Positions 35,018 through 44,483 of a DNA stretch of 45,846 nt are shown here, in pieces. The notes beneath the pieces were generated by a model that made no database searches, was not told where the DNA came from, and saw nothing but the letters and a program-made list of their open reading frames with translations. A program made the position numbers and the translations under genes. Numbering within the stretch: the first letter of the stretch is position 1; each line of letters opens with the position of its first letter. This DNA is from Herbiconiux sp. (lineage in GTDB: Bacteria > Actinomycetota > Actinomycetes > Actinomycetales > Microbacteriaceae): assembly GCF_023264855.1 (NCBI RefSeq), contig NZ_JAHFUW010000037.1, forward strand, positions 1 through 45,846. Reading direction: 5' to 3'.

Positions 35018-35971
35018 GTGGCCGACTCCGTCTCCCTCTCGGAAGACCTCGCCCTGAACGCCGCGCCGAGCGCCGCAGCGGGCACCGTTCCGGTCGCCGC
35101 ATCGACGCCTGTCGTGGTGACGACGGTGGCGGGCCTGCGCGAGGCGCTCGCCGAGGCCCGCACCGCGCGCGGCAGCACGGCGCGGGTCGCCCTCGTCCCC
35201 ACCATGGGCGCCCTGCACGCCGGGCATCTGGCCCTGGTCGACCGGGCCGCCGAGGTCGCCGACATCGTCGTGGTGTCGATCTTCGTGAACCCGCTGCAGT
35301 TCAGCGATCCGGCCGATCTCGATCGCTACCCGCGCGATCTCGACGGCGACCTCGCCGCGATCGCCGCCGGCGGTGGGCACGTCGACTACGTCTTCGCCCC
35401 GGATGTCACCGAGCTCTACCCGCACGGCGACGTGGCCACCCGCGTCACCGCCGGGCGGGTCGGCGGCCTCTTCGAGGGCCGCAGCCGTCCGGGTCACTTC
35501 GACGGGGTGCTCACGGTCGTCGCCAAGCTGATCAACGCGGTCGGACCCGACGTCATCCTGTTCGGCCAGAAGGATGCCCAGCAGGTCTTCTTGGTGGGGC
35601 GGATGATCGACGAGCTGAACATGCCGGTGACGCTTGACGTCATCGAGACCGTGCGCGACGGCGACGAACTCGCGCTCTCCAGCCGCAACCGCTTCCTCGA
35701 CGCGCGCGAGCGCCGGGCCGCCGTCACGCTCCCGCACGTGCTCGAGGCGGCCGAGTCCGCGGCCGACCGTGGCATCGACGCGGTGCTCGCGGCGGCACAG
35801 GCGGCCGCCATGGGCGAGCAGCTGGTCGACCTCGACTACCTGGCCATCGTGCATCCCGACACCTTCCTGCCCGTCGACGACGACTACACCGGCCGCGCCC
35901 GCGTCATCATCGCCGCCCGCGTGGGCGACAACCGCCTGATCGACAACGCCGCGATCTACCTCGGCGCCTGA
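35018..35971 (+). CDS. panC: Pantoate--beta-alanine ligase
   Basis: The enzyme makes pantothenate from pantoate, beta-alanine and ATP. At 317 residues it is longer than usual because of an N-terminal extension of about 30 residues rich in Ala/Ser/Pro. The nucleotidyltransferase motif PTMGALHAGHL is intact, followed by VSIFVNPLQF, DVILFGQKDAQQ and ALSSRNRFLD (the KMSKS-like region). It starts at GTG with AAGGAG upstream; a shorter start near residue 34 would also fit the family. TAGCAT at 34961 is a possible -10. panB and panD are not in the window. Confidence 0.95.
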   Translation: MADSVSLSEDLALNAAPSAAAGTVPVAASTPVVVTTVAGLREALAEARTARGSTARVALVPTMGALHAGHLALVDRAAEVADIVVVSIFVNPLQFSDPADLDRYPRDLDGDLAAIAAGGGHVDYVFAPDVTELYPHGDVATRVTAGRVGGLFEGRSRPGHFDGVLTVVAKLINAVGPDVILFGQKDAQQVFLVGRMIDELNMPVTLDVIETVRDGDELALSSRNRFLDARERRAAVTLPHVLEAAESAADRGIDAVLAAAQAAAMGEQLVDLDYLAIVHPDTFLPVDDDYTGRARVIIAARVGDNRLIDNAAIYLGA

Positions 35972-36135
35972 CGTCGCCGCGACCCGCTTCGTCGCGTTCA
36001 CTCCAGCGAGCCTGACCCCGAACTCCGCCACTATGGCCGAGCTTGCGCTGAGAGTCGCTGCAGTGGACCGCAAGGGCGGCGGGCGGCCCGCGCGGTCCCG
36101 GTAAACTGGGCGGGACTATAGGAGACCCGTTCCGC

Positions 36136-37668
36136 ATGACCGACGCATCCGCGCCCCGCACCACCCCCGCCTCCGCCGAGACCGAGATCGTCGAGCCCAC
36201 CGAGGACGAGATCTTCGAGCAGAAGGCCGTGCGCCTGGCCAAGCGCGACAAGCTGAACGAGTCCGGTGCCGAGGCCTACCCGGTGGCCGTTCCCGTCACC
36301 ACCACGATCCCCGCCGTGCGCGCGAAGTGGGGCCACCTGGCCGCCGACGAGACCAGCGGCGAGACCGTCGGGGTCGCCGGTCGTGTCGTGTTCCTCCGCA
36401 ACACGGGCAAGCTGTGCTTCGTCTCGCTGCAGTCGGGCGACGGCACCCGCATCCAGGCCATGCTCTCGCTCGCGAACGTGGGCGAGGAGTCGCTGGCCGA
36501 GTTCAAGGAACTCGTCGACCTCGGTGACCACCTGTTCGTCTCGGGTGAGGTCATCTCCAGCCGCCGCGGCGAGCTGAGCGTGATGGCCACCGGCTGGAAG
36601 ATCGCCAGCAAGGCCGTCCTGCCCCTCCCCAACCTGCACTCCGAGCTCTCGGAGGAGGTGCGGATGCGCAACCGCTACCTCGACCTGATCGTGCGCGACC
36701 AGGCCCGCCAGATGGTGCGCACCCGGGCGCAGACGATGGCATCGCTGCGCAGCACCTTCGCCGATCGCGACTACCTCGAGGTCGAGACGCCGATGCTGCA
36801 GACCATGCACGGCGGCGCCGCGGCCCGTCCGTTCGCCACGCACTCCAACGCCTTCGACACCGAGCTGTATCTGCGCATCGCTCCGGAGCTCTTCCTCAAG
36901 CGCGCCGTGGTGGGCGGCATCGACCGGGTGTTCGAGATCAACCGCAACTTCCGCAACGAGGGCGCCGACTCCACCCACAGCCCCGAGTTCGCGATGCTCG
37001 AGGCCTACGAGGCCTACGGCGACTACACCTCGATCGCCGAGCTCACCCAGTCGCTCATCCAGAACGCGGCGTTCGCCGTGGCCGGATCGCACGTGGTCAC
37101 CTGGGCCGACGGCACCGAGTACGACCTCGGCGGCGAGTGGGACCGCATCAGCATGTACGGCTCGCTCTCCGAGGCGGCCGGTGTGGAGATCACCCCGTCG
37201 ACGAGCGTGGCCGAGCTACAGGCCATCGCCGACCGCGAGGGCGTCGAGGTGCACCTGCCCAACCACGGCAAGCTGGTCGAAGAGCTCTGGGAGCACTTCG
37301 TGAAGGGCGGCCTCACCCGCCCCACCTTCGTGATGGACTTCCCGCTGGAGACGAGCCCGCTCACCCGCGCGCACCGCAGCATCCCGGGCGTGGTCGAGAA
37401 GTGGGACCTCTACATCCGCGGCTTCGAGCTGGCCACCGGATACTCCGAGCTGGTCGACCCCGTCATCCAGCGCGAGCGTTTCGTCGAGCAGGCCAAGCAG
37501 GCCGCGGCCGGTGACGACGAGGCGATGCGGCTCGACGAGGAGTTCCTGCGCGCGCTCGAGTTCGGCATGCCCCCGTCGGGCGGCATGGGAATGGGCATCG
37601 ACCGCCTGCTGATGGCGATCACCGGTCTCGGCATCCGCGAGACCATCCTGTTCCCCCTGGTCAAGTAG
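36136..37668 (+). CDS. lysS: Lysyl-tRNA synthetase, class II
   Basis: The 510-residue class II synthetase attaches lysine to tRNA-Lys. It has an N-terminal OB-fold anticodon-binding domain (about 60-170; [20 protein letters not shown]). Class II motif 1 lies near VETPML, motif 2 at [20 protein letters not shown], and motif 3 at [15 protein letters not shown] close to the C-terminus. Length is normal. It has its own promoter region (TAAACT/TATAGG and GGAG before the ATG). Confidence 0.97.
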   Translation: MTDASAPRTTPASAETEIVEPTEDEIFEQKAVRLAKRDKLNESGAEAYPVAVPVTTTIPAVRAKWGHLAADETSGETVGVAGRVVFLRNTGKLCFVSLQSGDGTRIQAMLSLANVGEESLAEFKELVDLGDHLFVSGEVISSRRGELSVMATGWKIASKAVLPLPNLHSELSEEVRMRNRYLDLIVRDQARQMVRTRAQTMASLRSTFADRDYLEVETPMLQTMHGGAAARPFATHSNAFDTELYLRIAPELFLKRAVVGGIDRVFEINRNFRNEGADSTHSPEFAMLEAYEAYGDYTSIAELTQSLIQNAAFAVAGSHVVTWADGTEYDLGGEWDRISMYGSLSEAAGVEITPSTSVAELQAIADREGVEVHLPNHGKLVEELWEHFVKGGLTRPTFVMDFPLETSPLTRAHRSIPGVVEKWDLYIRGFELATGYSELVDPVIQRERFVEQAKQAAAGDDEAMRLDEEFLRALEFGMPPSGGMGMGIDRLLMAITGLGIRETILFPLVK

Positions 37669-37699
37669 CCCTCTCAGCGGGGCGTGCGAGGATGAGCGC

Positions 37700-37918
37700 A
37701 TGAGCTTTCTCGGCAGCGGTCCCAAAGATCCGTACCAGCCCGGCAAGACCGAGCGCGAGAACAACGCGGGCAACGCGGGCCGGGTGAACCCCGACGACAA
37801 GGACCGGGATCCGAGCAAGCCCACAACCACGCGCATCGCGATCTGGATCATCGTCAGCGCCGTGGGCCTCTACTTCATCGGCTCGGGCATCTACGGCATC
37901 ATCACGAACGGCGGCTGA
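37700..37918 (+). CDS. Small single-pass membrane protein
   Basis: The 72-residue protein has a hydrophilic Asn/Asp/Lys-rich N-terminus (1-45) and one C-terminal membrane helix (IAIWIIVSAVGLYFIGSGIY). I do not recognise a family. GAGGATGAGC lies upstream of the ATG. It sits 31 nt after lysS. Confidence 0.65.
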   Translation: MSFLGSGPKDPYQPGKTERENNAGNAGRVNPDDKDRDPSKPTTTRIAIWIIVSAVGLYFIGSGIYGIITNGG

Positions 37919-37971
37919 GCGGTCAGGCCGGGCACAGCCCGGCCGCATCCGGATGGCGTACCCTTGACGGG

Positions 37972-38151
37972 ATGGACGATCTCTGGCCTGCACTCGCGGC
38001 ACTCGCACCGACGGTTCTGATCGGGCTGGTGTTCTGGTTCGTCATGCGCGCCCTGATCCGCTCCGACAAGGCCGAGCGCCGGGCGAAGGCGAAGATCGAG
38101 GCCCAGGAGCGCGCGCGACTCGGCCTGCCCGCCAAGGCGTCCGCCGAATAG
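37972..38151 (+). CDS. Small single-pass membrane protein, 59 residues
   Basis: The 59-residue product starts MDDLWPALAALAPTVLIGL, has one N-terminal membrane helix (about 10-28) and ends in a highly charged cytoplasmic helix (SDKAERRAKAKIEAQERARL). TACCCT ends 7 nt before the ATG and no ribosome binding site is present, so the mRNA is probably leaderless. Codon use matches its neighbours, which supports it as a real gene despite its size. Confidence 0.65.
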   Translation: MDDLWPALAALAPTVLIGLVFWFVMRALIRSDKAERRAKAKIEAQERARLGLPAKASAE

Positions 38152-38244
38152 GTCAGGTCACCCCCGATCGCCTGCCCGGCGCATTCGCTCCGACCCGATA
38201 CGGTATCCCTAGGGAACAGGGAGTTCGCCAGGGGAGCGGGGAGC

Positions 38245-39717
38245 ATGTCGGCATCTGATGTGGCGGTCTTCGTCGCCCTCGCGCTGCTGCTGATCGACCT
38301 GGTGATCCGTGTGATCGCGGTGATCGTGGTTCCGCGCAACCGCCGGCCCTCCACCGGCATCGCCTGGCTGATGGCCATCTTCGTGCTGCCGTACGTCGGT
38401 TTTCTGCTGTTCCTGCTGATCGGCTCGTACAAGCTGCCGAAGTCGCGGCGCGACAAGCAGCACGCCATCAACGAGTTCATCATCGAGACCACCGAAGGTA
38501 TCGAGCGGGTCAGCAACAACCAGCCCTGGCCGCCCTGGTTCAAGAACGTCGTCGAGCTGAACCGCACCCTCGGCGCGATGCCCCTGGTCGGCGGCAACAA
38601 CGCGAGCCTGGTGGGCGACTACGACGAGGCGATCCGCCAGATGACCGTGGCGATCGACCAGGCGCAGCGCTACGTGCACGCCGAGTTCTACATCCTGTCG
38701 CTGGATGCGACCACGGCCCCGTTCTTCGACGCCCTCGAGGCCGCCGCCAAGCGCGGCGTGACCGTGCGCGTGCTGCTGGACCACATCGCCTCGGTGCGCG
38801 CCCCGGGGAACAAGAAGACCGCCAAGCGCCTGAACGCGATGGGCGTGAAGTGGCATTACATGCTGCCGGTGCAGCCTCTCAAGGGCAAGTGGCAGCGGCC
38901 GGATCTGCGCAACCACCGCAAGATCCTGGTCATCGACGGCGACCTGGCCTTCATGGGTTCGCAGAACGTCGTCGATCGCAGCTACAACAAGAAGGGCAAC
39001 ATCCGTCGCGGCCTGAAATGGCAAGACCTGATGACCCGCCTCGAAGGCCCGATCGTGGCCGGCATCAACGCCATCTTCATCACCGACTGGTACAGCGAGT
39101 CGAACGAGCTGCTGCTGCGCGAGACGCGGGCCATCACCGACGAGGTGATCGACGACGAGCCGGATGCCCTCGATATGCAGGTGGTGCCGTCCGGTCCCGG
39201 GTTCGACGGCGAGAACAACCTGCGCCTGTTCCTGGCGCTGCTCTACAACGCGCAGCAGCGCATCATCATCACGAGCCCCTACTTCGTGCCGGATGACGCG
39301 ATGCTCTACGCCATCACCACGGCCACGCAGCGCGGTGTCGAGGTGCAGCTGTTCGTCTCCGAGATCGGCGACCAGGCGCTCGTCTACCACGCGCAGCGCT
39401 CGTACTACGAGGTGCTGCTGCGGGCGGGCGTGAAGATCTGGATGTACCAGTCGCCGTACATCCTGCACTCCAAGCACTTCACGATCGACGACGACGTGGC
39501 CGTGATCGGCTCCTCGAACATGGACATGCGCTCGTTCAGCCTCAACATGGAGGTGTCGCTGATGGTGCGCGGCCGCTCGTTCGTGAGCGAGATGCGGGCG
39601 GTCGAAGACGGGTACCGCGCCGTCAGCCGCGAACTGACCCTCGAGGAGTGGCACAAGCAGCCGCTGCGCTCGACGATCCTCGACAACCTCGCGCGCCTCA
39701 CCTCCGCCATCCAGTAG
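38245..39717 (+). CDS. cls: Cardiolipin synthase, phospholipase-D type
   Basis: The 490-residue membrane enzyme transfers a phosphatidyl group to make cardiolipin. Two N-terminal membrane helices (VFVALALLLIDLVIRVIAVIV and IAWLMAIFVLPYVGFLLFLL) precede two PLD domains with intact HKD motifs: HRKILVID near 224 and HSKHFTID near 408, each followed by a G-S-x-N block. AGGGGAGCGGGGAGC precedes the ATG. Its 3' end faces the pirin gene across 30 bp. Confidence 0.93.
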   Translation: MSASDVAVFVALALLLIDLVIRVIAVIVVPRNRRPSTGIAWLMAIFVLPYVGFLLFLLIGSYKLPKSRRDKQHAINEFIIETTEGIERVSNNQPWPPWFKNVVELNRTLGAMPLVGGNNASLVGDYDEAIRQMTVAIDQAQRYVHAEFYILSLDATTAPFFDALEAAAKRGVTVRVLLDHIASVRAPGNKKTAKRLNAMGVKWHYMLPVQPLKGKWQRPDLRNHRKILVIDGDLAFMGSQNVVDRSYNKKGNIRRGLKWQDLMTRLEGPIVAGINAIFITDWYSESNELLLRETRAITDEVIDDEPDALDMQVVPSGPGFDGENNLRLFLALLYNAQQRIIITSPYFVPDDAMLYAITTATQRGVEVQLFVSEIGDQALVYHAQRSYYEVLLRAGVKIWMYQSPYILHSKHFTIDDDVAVIGSSNMDMRSFSLNMEVSLMVRGRSFVSEMRAVEDGYRAVSRELTLEEWHKQPLRSTILDNLARLTSAIQ

Positions 39718-39747
39718 GGGCCGTTCTAGCCGCGGGGTCTCTGGGCT

Positions 39748-40788
39748 CTAGTCGCGGGGCCGCAGTCGCACGCCGGGCAGCACCGGGGCGGGCAGCGGGT
39801 TCCCTGCGAAGTGGTGGTCGCTGTCGCCGAAACGGCGGGGGAGTGCGGATGCTGCGGCCTGGTCCGCGGGCCCGGACGACGCATCCGGGGCATCCGCGGG
39901 TTCGGCGCCCGACTCCCGCTGCCACTGGGCGCGGTAGCCGACGACCTCTTCGTGGTTGCGGCCCACGAAGTTCCACCACATCAGGATCTGCTCGCGCAGC
40001 GGGGCGCCGCCGATCAGCAGCGCGCGCACGGGCCGAGCGCCCGCTTCGAGACGGATGCTCGTGCGGCCGAGCCCGGTGTAGGCCAGTTCGGTGCGCTGCA
40101 CCCGGCCGCCCTCCACGGAGAGCTCCCCGGCATCCACGAGCACGCCGTGCTCGAAGTCGGCCCGCACGGGGAGCTCGGCCACGCCGCCGGCCGGCAGGCG
40201 GATCTCGGCGGCCACCAAGGGCGTGAAGGTGGTGGCCCCGACGCTCGCGCCGGCGAGTGAGCCCACGAAAACGGCGAGTTCGGCATCCTGCACCGTGGCC
40301 GGCACCGCGCGGTGGCTCTCGAAGAACGGGCCGACCTGGCGCGAGGCCTCCGGTAGCGCCACCCAGAGCTGCACGCCGTGCAGCGTGGTGGTGGCGGAGG
40401 TGGAGATCTCGGAGTGCGAGATGCCGCGGCCTGCGGTCATCAGGTTGAGCTCGCCGGGGCGCACGAAGGCGTGGCTGCCCACGCTGTCGCGATGCTCGAT
40501 CTCGCCGGCGAACAGCCAGCTCACAGTCTGCAGCCCGGTGTGCGGATGCGGCGGCACCACCATCCCGCCGGTCACCGAGACGTCGGAGGGACCGTAGTGG
40601 TCGACGAAGCACCAGGCTCCGATGAGGGTGCGCTCGCGGCTGGGGAGCGTGCGGTGAACCGTCATCGCGCGCGGTCCGCCGAGCGGCACCTCACGCGCCT
40701 GGATGATCTCGGGCAGTGCCGGGCCCGCGGCCAGGACGGCGTCGCACTCGACCCAGGTCTCGGCGGGCTTCTGCTCGAGGTTGCTCAT
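39748..40788 (-). CDS. Pirin-family cupin protein
   Basis: The 346-residue two-cupin protein. The first cupin carries the pirin iron site: HPHTGLQTVSW, then GEIEHRDSVG and GELNLMTAGRGISHSE (three His and one Glu). The second cupin (about 190-280) lacks these ligands. A C-terminal extension of about 60 residues is Ala/Asp-rich. Some pirins oxidise quercetin; others act as redox-linked regulators, so no substrate is assigned. TAGGAT ends 6 nt before the ATG, so the mRNA may be leaderless. Confidence 0.9.
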   Translation of the reverse strand: MSNLEQKPAETWVECDAVLAAGPALPEIIQAREVPLGGPRAMTVHRTLPSRERTLIGAWCFVDHYGPSDVSVTGGMVVPPHPHTGLQTVSWLFAGEIEHRDSVGSHAFVRPGELNLMTAGRGISHSEISTSATTTLHGVQLWVALPEASRQVGPFFESHRAVPATVQDAELAVFVGSLAGASVGATTFTPLVAAEIRLPAGGVAELPVRADFEHGVLVDAGELSVEGGRVQRTELAYTGLGRTSIRLEAGARPVRALLIGGAPLREQILMWWNFVGRNHEEVVGYRAQWQRESGAEPADAPDASSGPADQAAASALPRRFGDSDHHFAGNPLPAPVLPGVRLRPRD

Positions 40789-40880
40789 GAACGAATCCTA
40801 CGTTCGCTACGATTCTCGACGGGGGATCGCTTTCGTCGCGCCCCCGCGCATCCGACAATCCGACAATCCGGGGGAAACCA

Positions 40881-41303
40881 ATGATCACGTCCACGCTCGC
40901 CGAGAGCTACTCGTACTCCTACAGCTACCAGGCCGACCCGTTCTCGTCGATCATCAGTGCCGTGCTCGTCGCGCTCACGATCATCGGCATGTGGCTCACG
41001 TTCAACAAGGCCGGCCTGCACGGCTGGGCCGCGATCGTGCCGTTCTACAACATCTGGACGCTGTGCAAGCTGGCGGGACGCCCCGGCTGGTGGTTCATCT
41101 GGTACATCATCCCGATCGCGAACATCATCGTCGGCATCATCGTCGCGCTCGAGGTCGCCCGCCGCTTCGGCAAGGGCGGTGTCTTCGGCTTCTTCCTGCT
41201 CTTCTGGCCGCTCCCCTTCATCGGCTACCCGATCCTCGGCTTCGGCAGCGCCCAGTACCAGGGCCCCCGCCCCGAGGGCGCCGCCCCCGCCGTCACCGTC
41301 TGA
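40881..41303 (+). CDS. DUF5684 membrane protein
   Basis: The 140-residue protein has three to four predicted membrane segments. Family blocks are FNKAGLHGWAAIVPFYNIWTL and GRPGWWFIWYIIPIANII, then VARRFGKGGVFGFFLLFWPL. The N-terminus has an SYSYSYSYQ repeat. GGGGGAAACC precedes the ATG. Related proteins are sometimes fused to signal peptidases, but no function is established. It ends 5 bp from the convergent HTH gene. Confidence 0.85.
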   Translation: MITSTLAESYSYSYSYQADPFSSIISAVLVALTIIGMWLTFNKAGLHGWAAIVPFYNIWTLCKLAGRPGWWFIWYIIPIANIIVGIIVALEVARRFGKGGVFGFFLLFWPLPFIGYPILGFGSAQYQGPRPEGAAPAVTV

Positions 41304-41307
41304 TCAC

Positions 41308-41553
41308 CTACTCGCGTTCACGGGCGGTCGCGGCTTCTCGCCGTGGCCGCCCGTATCGCTGCCGGGCCGCCTCTCCCGAGGTGCCCAGGGCGGCGCCGAT
41401 CGTGCCCCACTTGATGTTGCCGGCGCGCGCGGCAGCTATGGCATCTGCGAGCACCACCTCTGCATTCCGCCGGGCGGCCGCTGCTTCCCACAGGGCGTCG
41501 TAGGCGGGGCCGTCGATCAGATCTTCGTCTTTGGGCTCGTACTTCTCAAACAT
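41308..41553 (-). CDS. Small helix-turn-helix protein
   Basis: The 81-residue protein has an acidic N-terminus (FEKYEPKDEDLIDG) and a C-terminal half that reads as a helix-turn-helix (AIAAARAGNIKWGTIGAALG, then TSGEAARQRYG). I do not know the family. Its promoter contains a perfect palindrome between plausible -35 (TTGCTC) and -10 (TAGCCT) boxes, which suggests autoregulation. No partner toxin is seen beside it. Confidence 0.65.
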   Translation of the reverse strand: MFEKYEPKDEDLIDGPAYDALWEAAAARRNAEVVLADAIAAARAGNIKWGTIGAALGTSGEAARQRYGRPRREAATARERE

Positions 41554-41570
41554 GTCGGCTCATCGAAGGC

Positions 41571-41586
41571 TACAAGTCAACTTGTA
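41571..41586. promoter_or_regulatory. Palindromic operator in HTH-gene promoter
   Basis: TACAAGT-CA-ACTTGTA is a perfect inverted repeat with 7-bp arms. It fits in the 16-bp spacer between TTGCTC and TAGCCT on the minus strand, the classic place for a repressor. Confidence 0.5.
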
Positions 41587-41701
41587 TTGAGCAATAGTCA
41601 TGCTTGATCGTCGGTGATGCGAATCGCGAGAGGGTGGCGCATCCGGAATCTGTGCAGAACCTCGCGCGGGGGCGCGCCTGTGGAGAACGGGGCGTAACTC
41701 A

Positions 41702-41719
41702 GTCACGCCCACGGCGAAC
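41702..41719 (+). promoter_or_regulatory. ClgR-like operator upstream of clpC
   Basis: CGC-CCACG-GCG flanked by A and AAC fits the CGC-N5-GCG core of actinobacterial ClgR sites. It lies 46 bp upstream of a TAGTCT -10 (41748-41753), adjacent to the -35 position, as expected for an activator. clpC is a known ClgR target in Corynebacterium, Streptomyces and Mycobacterium. Confidence 0.6.
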
Positions 41720-41798
41720 AGGGGCTGTCGGGGGTCGGTTCGCTGGCTAGTCTCTTCGTATCGGCCGTCATCCTGCCCTGGCGGCCAAGGAGACAGAC

Positions 41799-44321
41799 AT
41801 GTTTGAGAGATTCACCGACCGCGCCCGTCGCGTCGTCGTCCTGGCCCAAGAAGAGGCCAAGATGCTCAACCACAACTACATCGGCACCGAGCACATCCTG
41901 CTCGGACTCATCCACGAGGGTGAGGGTGTCGCAGCGAAGGCTCTCGAGTCGCTGAACATCTCGCTCGATGCCGTGCGCGAGCAGGTTCAAGACATCATCG
42001 GCCAGGGCCAGCAGCAGCCCACCGGTCACATCCCCTTCACGCCGCGCGCGAAGAAGGTGCTCGAGTTGAGCCTCCGCGAGGCCCTGCAGCTCGGCCACAA
42101 CTACATCGGCACCGAGCACATCCTGCTCGGCCTCATCCGCGAGGGCGAAGGCGTGGCCGCGCAGGTGCTCGTCAAGCTCGGCGCCGACCTCAACCGGGTG
42201 CGTCAGCAGGTCATCCAGCTGCTCAGCGGATACCAGGGCAAGGAGCAGGTCGCGGTCGGCGGGAACGACCAGGCGCCCGACAAGGGATCGCAGATCCTCG
42301 ACCAGTTCGGCCGCAACCTCACCCAGGCCGCGCGCGACAACAAGCTCGACCCGGTGATCGGCCGCGAGAAGGAGATCGAGCGGGTCATGCAGATCCTCTC
42401 GCGCCGCTCCAAGAACAACCCCGTGCTGATCGGTGAGCCCGGCGTCGGCAAGACCGCCGTCGTCGAGGGCCTGGCCCAGGCGATCGTGCGCGGCGACGTG
42501 CCCGAGACCCTGAAGGACAAGCAGCTCTACACGCTCGACCTCGGTTCGCTGATCGCCGGCTCCCGCTACCGCGGCGACTTCGAGGAGCGCCTGAAGAAGG
42601 TCACGAAGGAGATCCGCACCCGCGGCGACATCATCACCTTCATCGACGAGATCCACACCCTGGTGGGTGCGGGTGCCGCCGAGGGTGCGATCGACGCGGC
42701 GAGCATCCTGAAGCCGCTGCTCGCCCGCGGTGAGCTGCAGACCATCGGCGCCACCACGCTGGACGAGTACCGCAAGCACTTCGAGAAGGATGCCGCGCTC
42801 GAGCGCCGCTTCCAGCCCATCCAGGTGGCCGAGCCGTCGCTGCCCCACGCGATCAACATCCTGAAGGGGCTCCGCGACAAGTACGAGGCCTTCCACAAGG
42901 TGTCGATCACGGATGGCGCGATCGTCGCCGCCGCGAACCTCGCCGACCGCTACGTGCAAGACCGCTTCCTGCCCGACAAGGCCATCGACCTGATCGACGA
43001 GGCCGGCGCACGCCTGCGCCTCTCGATCCTGTCGGCCCCGCCGGAGCTGCGTGAGTTCGACGAGCGGATCGCCGCCGTCCGCGGCCAGAAAGAGGCCGCG
43101 ATCGAGGACCAGGACTTCGAGAAGGCCGCCAGCCTGCGCGACGAGGAGAAGAACCTCCTCGGCGAGCGACTGCGCCTGGAGAAGCAGTGGAAGTCGGGCG
43201 ACGTGCAGACCTCCGGCATCGTCGACGAGGGGCTCATCGCCGAGGTGCTGGCCCAGGCCACAGGCATCCCGGTGTTCAAGCTCACCGAAGAGGAGTCGGC
43301 TCGGCTCGTGTTCATGGAGAAGGCTCTGCACCAGCGGGTCATCGGCCAGAACGAGGCCATCGCGGCCCTCTCGCGCACCATCCGCCGCACGCGTGCGGGT
43401 CTGAAAGACCCGAAGCGCCCCTCGGGCTCGTTCATCTTCGCCGGCCCCACGGGTGTCGGTAAGACCGAGCTCGCCAAGGCGCTCGCCGAGTTCCTGTTCG
43501 ACGACGAGAACGCGCTGATCTCCCTCGACATGTCGGAGTACGGCGAGAAGCACACGGTCTCGCGGCTGTTCGGTGCCCCTCCCGGGTTCGTCGGCTTCGA
43601 AGAGGGCGGCCAGCTCACCGAGAAGGTGCGCCGCAAGCCGTTCAGCGTGGTGCTGTTCGACGAGATCGAGAAGGCCCACCCCGACATCTTCAACTCGCTG
43701 CTCCAGGTGCTCGAGGAGGGGCGTCTGACGGATGGTCAGGGTCGCGTCGTCGACTTCAAGAACACGGTCATCATCATGACGACGAACCTCGGAACCAAGG
43801 ACATCACGGGCAGCCCCATCGGCTTCCAGGTGTCGGGCAACGAGTCGACCTCGTACGACCGCATGAAGGCGAAGGTCTCGGAGGAGCTGAAGAAGAACTT
43901 CAAGCCGGAGTTCCTCAACCGCGTCGACGACACCATCGTGTTCCCGCAGCTGAACAAGGTCGAGCTGCTGCAGATCGTCGACCTGTTCATCAAGCGCCTG
44001 CGCGACCGCCTGCTCGACCGCGACATGACCATCGAGCTGACGCTCGCGGCCAAGGAGCGCCTGATCGAGGTCGGCTTCGACCCCTCGCTCGGTGCGCGCC
44101 CGCTGCGTCGCGCGATCCAGCACGAGGTCGAAGACCAGCTGTCCGAGCGCATCCTGCAGGGTGAGCTGAACGCGGGCGACCACGTGCACGTCGACTTCGC
44201 CGACGGCAAGTTCTTGTTCACGCAGACCTCGCGGGAGCCCGTCGCCATCGGCGCGGGTGCCGGCGACCAGCAGCAGGCCTCGGCCGCTGCGGCTGCGGCC
44301 GCCCTCGGCGACCTCGACTAG
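41799..44321 (+). CDS. clpC: ATP-dependent Clp protease ATP-binding subunit ClpC
   Basis: The 840-residue Hsp100 unfoldase feeds substrates to ClpP. It has an N-terminal double Clp repeat (about 5-140, each copy with [14 protein letters not shown]), a first AAA+ module with GEPGVGKTA near 213, and a UVR-like middle coiled coil ([19 protein letters not shown] near 431). The second AAA+ module has GPTGVGKTE near 549 and the C-terminal D2 small domain. It ends in an Ala/Gln-rich tail. AAGGAG precedes the ATG. It has its own promoter with a ClgR-like site and a strong hairpin after the stop, so it is monocistronic. Confidence 0.97.
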   Translation: MFERFTDRARRVVVLAQEEAKMLNHNYIGTEHILLGLIHEGEGVAAKALESLNISLDAVREQVQDIIGQGQQQPTGHIPFTPRAKKVLELSLREALQLGHNYIGTEHILLGLIREGEGVAAQVLVKLGADLNRVRQQVIQLLSGYQGKEQVAVGGNDQAPDKGSQILDQFGRNLTQAARDNKLDPVIGREKEIERVMQILSRRSKNNPVLIGEPGVGKTAVVEGLAQAIVRGDVPETLKDKQLYTLDLGSLIAGSRYRGDFEERLKKVTKEIRTRGDIITFIDEIHTLVGAGAAEGAIDAASILKPLLARGELQTIGATTLDEYRKHFEKDAALERRFQPIQVAEPSLPHAINILKGLRDKYEAFHKVSITDGAIVAAANLADRYVQDRFLPDKAIDLIDEAGARLRLSILSAPPELREFDERIAAVRGQKEAAIEDQDFEKAASLRDEEKNLLGERLRLEKQWKSGDVQTSGIVDEGLIAEVLAQATGIPVFKLTEEESARLVFMEKALHQRVIGQNEAIAALSRTIRRTRAGLKDPKRPSGSFIFAGPTGVGKTELAKALAEFLFDDENALISLDMSEYGEKHTVSRLFGAPPGFVGFEEGGQLTEKVRRKPFSVVLFDEIEKAHPDIFNSLLQVLEEGRLTDGQGRVVDFKNTVIIMTTNLGTKDITGSPIGFQVSGNESTSYDRMKAKVSEELKKNFKPEFLNRVDDTIVFPQLNKVELLQIVDLFIKRLRDRLLDRDMTIELTLAAKERLIEVGFDPSLGARPLRRAIQHEVEDQLSERILQGELNAGDHVHVDFADGKFLFTQTSREPVAIGAGAGDQQQASAAAAAAALGDLD

Positions 44322-44350
44322 TCACCCCTCGGCGGCCCCGGCCGCCTCCC

Positions 44351-44386
44351 CGAAGGGCCGGACACCACGCGGTGTCCGGCCCTTCG
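44351..44386 (+). terminator. Strong hairpin terminator after clpC
   Basis: A perfect 16-bp stem (CGAAGGGCCGGACACC and its complement) encloses an ACGC loop, followed by TCGTCGT rather than a clean T-run. It lies 30 nt after the clpC stop. Confidence 0.75.
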
Positions 44387-44388
44387 TC

Positions 44389-44417
44389 GTCCCGCTATCG
44401 CACGCACATAGCGGGAC
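44389..44417. repeat. Second hairpin between clpC and argA
   Basis: GTCCCGCTAT and ATAGCGGGAC are perfect 10-bp arms around a 9-nt loop, directly after the clpC terminator and 66 bp before argA. It could be a second terminator or an operator for argA. Confidence 0.5.
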
Positions 44418-44483
44418 TACGTGACGGGTCGAGGCGGGGGAGCGGATGCACGAGCACCGGGCAGGCGGCGATACGCTGGTGCG

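Noticed and set aside
35972-36135. Possible riboswitch or leader before lysS
   Set aside because: Only ordinary promoter-like sequence and a ribosome binding site; no conserved fold recognised.
40856-40880. Short direct repeat CCGACAAT before the DUF5684 gene
   Set aside because: Only two copies of about 8 bp; too short to interpret.
41703-44189. 828-codon minus-strand open frame opposite clpC
   Set aside because: A mirror of clpC codon bias; no recognisable domain and no start signal.
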